A DNA stretch of 17,500 bases. Origin: Eimeria necatrix (lineage: Eukaryota; Apicomplexa; Conoidasida; Eucoccidiorida; Eimeriidae). The position numbers were made by a program, and so were the translations under genes. The stretch lies in NCBI RefSeq assembly GCF_000499385.1, contig NW_013654970.1, positions 175,229-192,728 of the forward strand, in the 5' to 3' direction. How positions within the stretch are numbered: position 1 is the stretch's first letter; every line of letters starts with the position of its first letter. This document shows, in pieces, positions 9,777-16,460 of the stretch. Below the pieces are notes generated by a model, which saw only the letters and a program-made list of their open reading frames with translations, had not been told where the DNA came from and did not search any database.

Positions 9777-9847
9777 CTGCGGCGGAAGCCCACGCGGGCG
9801 CAGCAGCAGCGCACAGCGCTGCGCACAGAAGGCGCCTCTGGGAGTGA
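6170..9847 (+). CDS. TMPK: Thymidylate kinase (dTMP kinase), five exons
   Basis: Phosphorylates dTMP to dTDP with ATP, an essential step in making dTTP for DNA synthesis. Exons inferred: 6170-6240, 6840-6922, 7481-7654, 8241-8465, 9558-9847. All introns are GT-AG and the phases join exactly, giving 280 residues. Motifs: P-loop GLDRSGKST (21-29) after FIVFE; FPER (50-53), which is split between exons 2 and 3; HLLFAANRWE (77-86); DRYSFSG (104-110); APDRVYFLD then the lid-region AAKREGFG, with VYE at 188-190. This order matches human and Plasmodium TMPK (about 210 residues). Extra length comes from an Ala tract plus linker after residue 121 and a Gln/Ala-rich C-terminus. The ATG at 6170 follows an AT-rich leader and has stops upstream. 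The gene is divergent from FNT. The first two TGCATGCA sites upstream are possible control elements. Identity is very secure; the exact edge of exon 5 (TAG acceptor at 9555-9557) is the least certain junction. Confidence 0.93.
6572..6585. promoter_or_regulatory. GGTGTATGTACACC palindrome variant
   Basis: One mismatch to the perfect site; the outer arms extend to 18 bp (GAG...CTC, 6570-6587). In TMPK intron 1. Confidence 0.55.
6765..6808. promoter_or_regulatory. Pair of GTGTAC palindromes before TMPK exon 2
   Basis: A degenerate copy GGTGCCTATACACC (6765-6778) and a perfect copy GGTGTACGTACACC (6795-6808) spaced 30 bp apart. The second extends to an 18-bp perfect palindrome (6793-6810). Confidence 0.55.
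6923..7480 (+). other. TMPK intron 2: CTG block plus telomere-like tract
   Basis: Begins GTTAGC and ends GTGCAG. The left part (about 6937-7350) is imperfect CTG; the right part (7424-7474) is TTTAGGG repeat ending six bases before the acceptor. Splicing it out restores the FPER motif exactly, which is strong evidence for both borders. Confidence 0.88.
7424..7474 (+). repeat. Telomere-like (TTTAGGG)n tract at the 3' end of TMPK intron 2
   Basis: Seven uninterrupted TTTAGGG units, ending directly before the GTGCAG acceptor. The repeat occupies the place of the usual polypyrimidine tract. Confidence 0.92.
7655..8240 (+). other. TMPK intron 3: T-rich with terminal CTG run
   Basis: Begins GTTAGT, then about 500 bases of (TTTAT)/(TTTGT) repeats, and ends in a CTG run whose last step, CTGCAG, is the acceptor. 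It joins SFSG to VVYS in frame. A competing CAG at about 8159-8161 would break the DRY-SG-V motif. Confidence 0.85.
8277..8320 (+). repeat. Coding CAG tract (poly-Ala) in TMPK exon 4
   Basis: Read as GCA codons, giving about 15 alanines between the DRYSFSGVVYS motif and the lid region. In other TMPKs this position is a short surface segment, so the insertion is probably tolerated in a loop. Confidence 0.85.
8466..9557 (+). other. TMPK intron 4: 1.1 kb of CAG/TAG repeats and AT repeats
   Basis: Begins GTAAGC and ends GGGTAG. From 8470 to about 9075 it is an imperfect CAG/TAGCAG tract; then come AT-rich ATA repeats (9115-9185 and 9299-9440), a CTG block (9229-9297) and a CTG run (9470-9552) up to the acceptor. 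Long Ala/Leu frames inside it on both strands are compositional. Confidence 0.8.
9725..9775 (+). repeat. Coding CAG tract (poly-Gln) in TMPK exon 5
   Basis: Seventeen CAG codons read as glutamine after the last conserved helix (LKDLAALFAEVD), followed by an Ala/His/Arg tail to the stop. It lies outside the kinase fold. Confidence 0.85.
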
Positions 9848-9854
9848 AGCGGCT

Positions 9855-10240
9855 ACGCAGCAGCAGCAGCAACTGCAGCAACTGCAGCAGCTGCAGCAGC
9901 AGCCGAAGCAGCAACTGCAGCAGCTGCAGCAGCTGCAGCAGCAACTGCAGCAGCTGCAGCGGCTGCAGCAGTAGCCGAAGCAGCAACTGCAGCAGCAGCA
10001 GCAGCTGCAGCAGCTGCAGCAGTAGGCGAAGCAGCAACTGCAGCAGCAGTAATAGGAAGAGACAGCAGCAGCAGCAAAAGCAGCAGCTACAATGGCGCAA
10101 AAGCAGCAACTGCAACAACCGCAGCGTAGCCACCGCAGCAGTAGCAGCAGCAACAGCAAAAGCAGCGAAAGCAGCAGCAGCAGCAGCAACAGCAAAAGCA
10201 GCGAAAGCAGCAGCAGCAGCAGCAGCTGCTGCTGCTGCTG
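9855..10240. repeat. CAG/CAGCTG block downstream of TMPK
   Basis: CTGCAGCAG and AAAGCAGCGAAAGCAG higher-order units; the 20-bp motif CAACAGCAAAAGCAGCGAAA occurs twice near 10150 and 10187. Probable TMPK 3' region, no gene supported. Confidence 0.7.
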
Positions 10241-10357
10241 CCTTTTTCCCTCGGCAGCAGCCACCTGATAGCTTCTTTATCTTTGTTTCTTTATTTGAAA
10301 AAATAATTAAAAATTTAATTAATTTGTTTTCTCGTCCCGGTGAGCTAGTGTGACTGA

Positions 10358-10401
10358 GGCAGCAGCAGCAGCAGCAGCAGCAGCGGTACGACGACTGCAG
10401 T

Positions 10402-10435
<34 letters not shown>

Positions 10436-10463
10436 GTTCGACGACAGCAGTACCAGCAGCAGC

Positions 10464-10496
<33 letters not shown>

Positions 10497-10497
10497 G
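10358..10497. repeat. CAG block with repeated CGACGAC/CGACGACAG spacers
   Basis: Three CAG runs separated by similar spacers (GGTACGACGACTGCAGTAG near 10384 and GGTTCGACGACAGCAGTA near 10435), a roughly 51-bp higher-order repeat. Non-coding. Confidence 0.7.
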
Positions 10498-10598
10498 AGT
10501 GAAGTAGATAGATGTTGAAAATATAAAAGAAATGTTTTATAAAAGTCAATTAATAATTTAAATTGATTTGCATGTACAGCTGCTGTCTGTGCTGCTGA

Positions 10599-10612
10599 GG
10601 TGTACAGACACT
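10599..10612. promoter_or_regulatory. GGTGTACAGACACT palindrome variant
   Basis: Degenerate copy: left arm intact, right arm altered. In the spacer between TMPK and gene 3. Confidence 0.35.
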
Positions 10613-10628
10613 CCAGAACTTCACAGCC

Positions 10629-10845
10629 AGGGGCCCCCCCGCCGCCCTTTTCTTCTCAAATGCATTTTTAAATTAAATTAAATCCAAATTTTTAAATTAA
10701 AATTAATTAAACTCAATTAATTCGCCACAAAAACCCCAATTTGTCCAGTTTGGGGGCCCCCGAGGGGCCCCCCGGTCTTCTTCTGAGTACCCAGGGGGCC
10801 CCGTGGGGCCCCAGGGGCCCCCGGGGGCCCCCAGGGGGGCCCCCT
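10629..10845. repeat. Intergenic G/C palindromic repeats
   Basis: GGGGCCCC units at 10629-10645 and densely at 10749-10845, separated by an AT-rich patch. Elsewhere in the window this repeat is coding, so an unrecognised upstream exon of gene 3 is possible, but no splice-consistent frame could be assigned. Confidence 0.6.
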
Positions 10846-10966
10846 GATCTGGAGAGCTGCCTTTGCTGGGGCTTCCAGGGCCTTTATTGAGAGTTTAAAA
10901 TAAGATTTAAATTTAATTAAAAAAAAGAAAATTAATTTTTATTTTGCATTCCGTCGAATAGATCCC

Positions 10967-10980
10967 GGTGTACGTACACC
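10967..10980. promoter_or_regulatory. GGTGTACGTACACC palindrome 23 bp before gene 3 ATG
   Basis: Perfect 14-bp palindrome immediately upstream of the proposed start codon at 11004, after an AT-rich stretch. This is the last copy in the window and the only one placed at a putative gene start. Confidence 0.55.
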
Positions 10981-10986
10981 CCAAAC

Positions 10987-12525
10987 AGGGGGCCCCCACA
11001 GAGATGGCGAGGCCCCCCTTGAGGGCTTTTGGGGGCCCCCCTCCACGGGCCTTAGGGGGCCCCCCTCCTAGGGCCCTAGGGGGGCCCCCCCGGAGGGCCT
11101 CGGGGGCCCCCCTCCCCAGGGTATTCGAGGGGGCCCCCCGCTGCAGCAACTGCAGCAAAGGGTACTCTTTTCCCTTAGGTGGAGTTTCTCCCACGGGGCC
11201 CCCCAGGGGGCCCCCAGGCCTTCGGCTGGCAGTGGGGGGCCCCTCTTCTGGGGTCCCCCTGGGGGCCCTCAAGGGGGCCCCCAGGAGTTCCAGCTCTTCC
11301 GACTCCTTGGGGGCCCCCTACTTGGGGGCCCCCCACTTGGGGGCCCCCCTGGGGGGCCCCCTGAGCAGGGGCCCCCTGGGGGGCCCCCCTGCCCCTGCTG
11401 CCTCCACCCTTGGGGGGGCCCCCCTCCTGCTGCAGTTTGCCCCTTGGGGGCCCCCCCAAAGGGCCCCCAAGACAGACCTTTCTCTTATTCCCCCCTGGCG
11501 GCGTTGGCAGCCAAAGCGGAGGCCGCGGGCCCTGGGGGGCCCCCTGGGGGGCCCCCTGGGGGGCCCCCCGGGGGGCCCCCTGGGGGGCCCCCCCAACATG
11601 CACGAGCTAGTTGCTGCAGCAACTGTTTCTTTTCTCCTGAAGCTCCAGCCCCTCCTCAAGGGGCCCTCAATAGGGGCCCCTGGGGGGGGGGCCCCCGTGG
11701 AGGGGGCCCCCGTGGAGGGGGCCCCCTTGGGGGCCCCCTCGGGGGCCCCCTCGGCGGGGGCCCCCGTGGGGGGGGCCCCCATTGGAGGGGCCCCCCTTGA
11801 GGCGCCCCGGGGCCCCCCTGGGGACGCGCCGGCCCTGGTGGCATTGGAGGAGGCCCTTGAAGGTTTTGGGGCCCTCATGGGGGCCCCTGAGGGCCCCCTG
11901 GGGGCCCCTGGGGCCCCCCAGGGGGCCCCCGAGGGGGCCCTAGACCCCCGCTGGTTCGCGTTTGTGGGGGCCCCTGAAGAGAGGGGAGGGGCCCCCCTGG
12001 CTGTGCCCCGACTGGCTCTGTTTGTGGCTGCTGCTGAGGGTACTGGGGGGCCCCCTGCTGCGGGGGGCCCCCCGGGGGCCCCTGGGGGGGCCCTAGAAGC
12101 AGCTGTGGGGTTTGTTTCTGAAGTCTTTCCTTTTCTTCCTGACTGCTGGGGATCGGGCGATCCCAAGGCAGTTGCTGCTGCAGTCCTTCAGGAGGTACAG
12201 GGGCTGCTGCCCTTCTTGGGGGCCCCCCCGGGGGCCCCCGGGGGCCCCCCGGGGGCCCCCCCGGGGGCCCCCCGGGGGGCCCCCCAGGGGGGCCCCCAGG
12301 GGGCCCTCAGGGCGACACAGCTGCTGCTGGCGCTGGGGGCCCCCTGTGGGGTCCCCCCAAGTGAACCCAAGCCGCTGCTGCCCCCGCATTTGAAGCTTTA
12401 CAAGGTGCAGCAGCAGCAGCAGCGGCTGCTGCTGCTGCTGCGGCAGCACAGAGCCTTTCTGCAGCAGCTGCTGCAGCTCGCGCTGCAGCCGCAGCAGCCG
12501 CGCATCAGCAGCAGCAGCAGCAGCG

Positions 12526-12559
<34 letters not shown>

Positions 12560-12950
12560 ACTGCCCGCAGCAACATCGTTGCCTTTGCTGCAGTTGTACT
12601 TCCACGTGGGCTTGCAGCTGCCTTCTGCTTTGCTGCTGCTGCTGCCAGCAGCAGCAGGCCTTGCCCCCCCGGGGGCCCCCTTGGGGGGCCCCCCCGGGGG
12701 GCCCCCCTTCCCAGGGGGCCCCCTGGCTTGCGAGGGGGCCCCCCTGTCTGTAGAGGATCTGCTTAGGGTACTGAGGCTCTTAGTACATTATACAGAACCT
12801 TTAGAGGGGCTGCAGGGGGCCCCCCAGGGGCCCCCATTTGGGGGGCCCCCCCGGGGGGCCTCCCAGGGGCCCCCATTTGGGGGGCCCCCCACGGGGGCCC
12901 CCCAAATGGGGGCCCCCCCCGGGGGCCCCCCAGGGCCCTTTCTAGGCCTG
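10987..12950 (+). repeat. Coding G/C palindromic repeats in gene 3 exon 1
   Basis: Many GGGGGCCCC units, typically 9-15 bp apart and in the reading frame, give GAP, GGP and GPP triplets. They interrupt the unique islands at about 11630, 11840, 12000-12210 and 12310-12660. Tandem sub-blocks (for example 11530-11592) have a perfect 12-bp period. Confidence 0.85.
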
Positions 12951-13012
12951 GCTGAAGCTTCAGCAGCCACTTCAGCCACACAGAAGTCCCCTGCAGCAGC
13001 AGCAGCAGCGCC

Positions 13013-13060
<48 letters not shown>

Positions 13061-13275
13061 GAAGGAAAAGGTGGGGTTGTTGTTCCTGCAGCTGCTGGAC
13101 CATGTGGGGCTGCTGCTGCAGCAGCAGTTCGATGCTGTGGGGGAAGAAAACCTGGCAGCAATTTGCAACAGCCTCAGCAAGCTGAAGCAGAGGTACTGCA
13201 GCAAAAGGCGGCAGCAGATTGACCTAGCTGCTGCTGCAGCAGCAGCAGCAGAAGCAGCAGCAGAAGCAGCAGCAA

Positions 13276-13306
<31 letters not shown>

Positions 13307-13373
13307 GCCGCCTGCTGCTGCCCCTGCTGGTGCCGCTGACGCGCGCTCTGCGCCCGCAGCACCCGCCGCCGCC

Positions 13374-13435
<62 letters not shown>

Positions 13436-15088
13436 GCCTCTGCTGCGGCCGTTCGAAGAAGCAATTGACATTTGGCAAAGACCTTTTGGTGCTGCACTCC
13501 TCACAGAATTACCTTTTTGTCTCCACAATTATAAATACTTTTCTTTAATTGATATTGGACAATTTCTTTCCGACTGGGGGCCCCCCAGGGGCCCCCAGGG
13601 GGTTCACTGCAGCAGCAACTTCTACCCCCACCCTCTTGTGGAAAGCAGCGGGCTCCGCCTCGAGGGGCCCCTGGGGGGCCCCATCAGGGGGCCCCTGGGG
13701 GGCCCCCAGGCTCTCGGGGGGCCCCTGGGGGGCCCCCAGGCTCTCGGGGGGCCCCTGGGGGCCCCCCAGGGTCTCGGGGGGCCCCTGGGGGCCCCCCAGG
13801 GTCTCGGGGGCCCCCTGGGGGGCCCCCCTAGCTGGAGGCCCCCAGAGGCTGCAGCCGGCCCCTTGGGGGCCCCAGGGGGCCCCCAAGGGGCGTGGGGGCC
13901 CCCGGGGGCCCCCCAAGGGGCGTGGGGGCCCCCAGGGGGCCCCCAAGGGGCATGGGGGCCCCCAGGGGGCCCCCTAGAGGGATGGGGGCCCCCAGGGGGC
14001 CCCCCAGTTAGCAGCAAAGAAGAAATAAGAAATGCTGTGATGAAGCTGCAGGAAAGAGTTGCTGGAGAGACTTGGAAATTAATAGGAAGTATGAAGTACG
14101 GGTATACGGCCAAGGCGCTGTCTCCACAATTATAAATACTTTTCTTTAATTGATATTGGACAATTTCTTTCCGACTGGGGGCCCCCCAGGGGCCCCCAGG
14201 GGGTTCACTGCAGCAGCAACTTCTACCCCCACCCTCTTGTGGAAAGCAGCGGGCTCCGCCTCGAGGGGCCCCTGGGGGGCCCCATCAGGGGGCCCCTGGG
14301 GGGCCCCCAGGCTCTCGGGGGGCCCCTGGGGGGCCCCCAGGCTCTCGGGGGGCCCCTGGGGGCCCCCCAGGGTCTCGGGGGGCCCCTGGGGGCCCCCCAG
14401 GGTCTCGGGGGCCCCCTGGGGGGCCCCCCTAGCTGGAGGCCCCCAGAGGCTGCAGCCGGCCCCTTGGGGGCCCCAGGGGGCCCCCAAGGGGCGTGGGGGC
14501 CCCCGGGGGCCCCCCAAGGGGCGTGGGGGCCCCCAGGGGGCCCCCAAGGGGCATGGGGGCCCCCAGGGGGCCCCCTAGAGGGATGGGGGCCCCCAGGGGG
14601 CCCCCCAGTTAGCAGCAAAGAAGAAATAAGAAATGCTGTGATGAAGCTGCAGGAAAGAGTTGCTGGAGAGACTTGGAAATTAATAGGAAGTATGAAGTAC
14701 GGGTATACGGCCAAGGCGCTGCAGGTAAACCCTAAACCCTAAACCCTAAACCCTAAACCCTAAACCCTAAACCCTAAACCCTAAACCCTAAGCCCTAAAC
14801 CCTAAGCCCTAAGCCGTAGAGTTTTATTGTTTCGGCGGAGCCAGGCGGCGGCTGTCGGAGCTGGTGGGCCTCCACCCCTAAACCCTAAACCCTAAACCCT
14901 AAACCCTAAACCCTGATTTAGGGTTTTTGCTGCAGCTGTTCGGACGTCTGGAGGTTTTTGACCGCCGCCTTTTTCGCGGGCTGCTGCGGCATCTTCCGAA
15001 AATGTTTCATTTCAATTGGGATGCAGATTTTATTGCTGCTGCTTTTGCTGCTGCTGCTGCTGCTGCAAAGAAGTGTAAGCTGCAGCAG

Positions 15089-15134
<46 letters not shown>

Positions 15135-16412
15135 TCTTCAGCCATTCTTTTTTAATTTCTTTTTCGGTTTTATTTATTGTTTCTTTTTATTACTTCTTTT
15201 TACTGCTTTATTTATATTTATTTATTATTTCTTTTATTATTTCTTTTTATTATTTCATTCATTTACTTCTTTTTATTATTTCTTTTATTTATTTCTTTTT
15301 GTCATTTTCTTCTTTTTTACTTTCATTTATTTATTTCTTTTTTTATTTTTAATTTTTTCGTCTCCCTTTACTGTCTCTTTCAAGTTTCTCCTTTTGAAAT
15401 TTTATTTTTTCATTTCAACTTTTATTTTCTTTTTACCCCTAATTCTATTTCCTTTTTTTTCTTCTTTTTATTTTCTTTTATTTCTTTTTATTTCTTTTTA
15501 TTCCCTTTTATTTATTTTATTTTATTTGTTTTATTTATTTTATTTTTTTTATTTTTATTTTTCAATTTTCCTTTCTGTCTTTAGCGGTCTTTCTTTGTTG
15601 CCTTTTCAAAAGTTTTAAAATTTCTTTTTTGTTTTCAAAATCTTTAAATCTTTTATTGTTTTTTTTGTCTCCTTTTATCTTTTTGTCTCTTTTTATTTCC
15701 TTTTGTCTTAAATATTCTTTTGTGTTTTTTGTTTTTATACCCGTAGTTCAAACCCTAAACCCTAAACCCTAAACCCTAAACCCTAAGCGTTGGTGCGGCG
15801 CTGAAGAGGTTCGAGGGTTTATGACTTACATTTCAGGCTTCATGCCTCAGGCTTCACGCTCCAGCCTTTAGGGCCTGGGGTTTAGGGTTTAGGGTTTAGG
15901 GTTTAGGGTTTAGGGTTTAGGGTTTAGGGTTTAGGGTTTGTGTTTTCCCCAGACCGCCTCCCGCAGCGCCGTGAACACAAAGGCATTCAAGTGGCTCCTT
16001 ACCGCCTCTTTGTTCGTCTTGCTGCTTATCTCCAACACCCCAGTTATCACAGGGCCCCTCGGGCCCCCCGGGGGCCCCTGGGGGGCCCCTGGGGCCCCCC
16101 AGGGGGCCCCCTGGGGCCCCCAGGGGGCCCCTGGGGGCCCCCCGGGGGCCCCCTGGGGGCCCCCCGAGGGAGGCTTCTACGGGGCCCGCAGTGCAGCCCC
16201 CTGGGGGGCCCCCTGGGGGCCCCCAAGTTGGTCGAAAGCGGCGTCGTTTGGCTCTTTTGTTTGAAGTGTCTCAGCCGGAAATGGTTTGCGAAGTGATAAG
16301 TGCTGCATGCAGTTTGGGGCTGCCGCTGCTGCAGCTGTACCGCCTTGCTGTGCTGCGGGCCATCAAAGACAAGGGCTTTTTCCACCTCGAACACCTCATT
16401 TCCATCGCAAAG

Positions 16413-16460
<48 letters not shown>

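Larger units (their letters stand above)
14725..14935 (+). other. Gene 3 intron 1, almost wholly telomere-like
   Basis: The donor GTAAAC is itself the start of the CCCTAAA array, and the acceptor is TTTGCTGCAG. It joins YTAKALQ to LFGRLEVFD in phase 0. About two thirds of its 211 bases are CCCTAAA or TTTAGGG repeat. Confidence 0.75.
15075..15952 (+). other. Gene 3 intron 2: CTG, polypyrimidine and inverted telomere-like tracts
   Basis: Donor GTAAGC, acceptor TTTTCCCCAG. Order: CTG run (about 15091-15132), roughly 600 bases of T/C-rich sequence with very few purine runs (15137-15735), CCCTAAA array, 90-base unique piece, TTTAGGG array. Confidence 0.7.

Noticed and set aside
11318..12166. Long antisense Gly/Ala/Pro frames opposite gene 3
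   Set aside because: The self-complementary G/C repeat opens both strands; the unique islands look protein-like only on the plus strand.
13549..14578. Two identical small genes in tandem
   Set aside because: They are the two copies of the 601-bp duplication of one gene 3 exon segment, not separate genes.
15177..15584. Phe/Leu-rich membrane protein frames
   Set aside because: They follow from T-rich sequence in an inferred intron; no start context and no domain.
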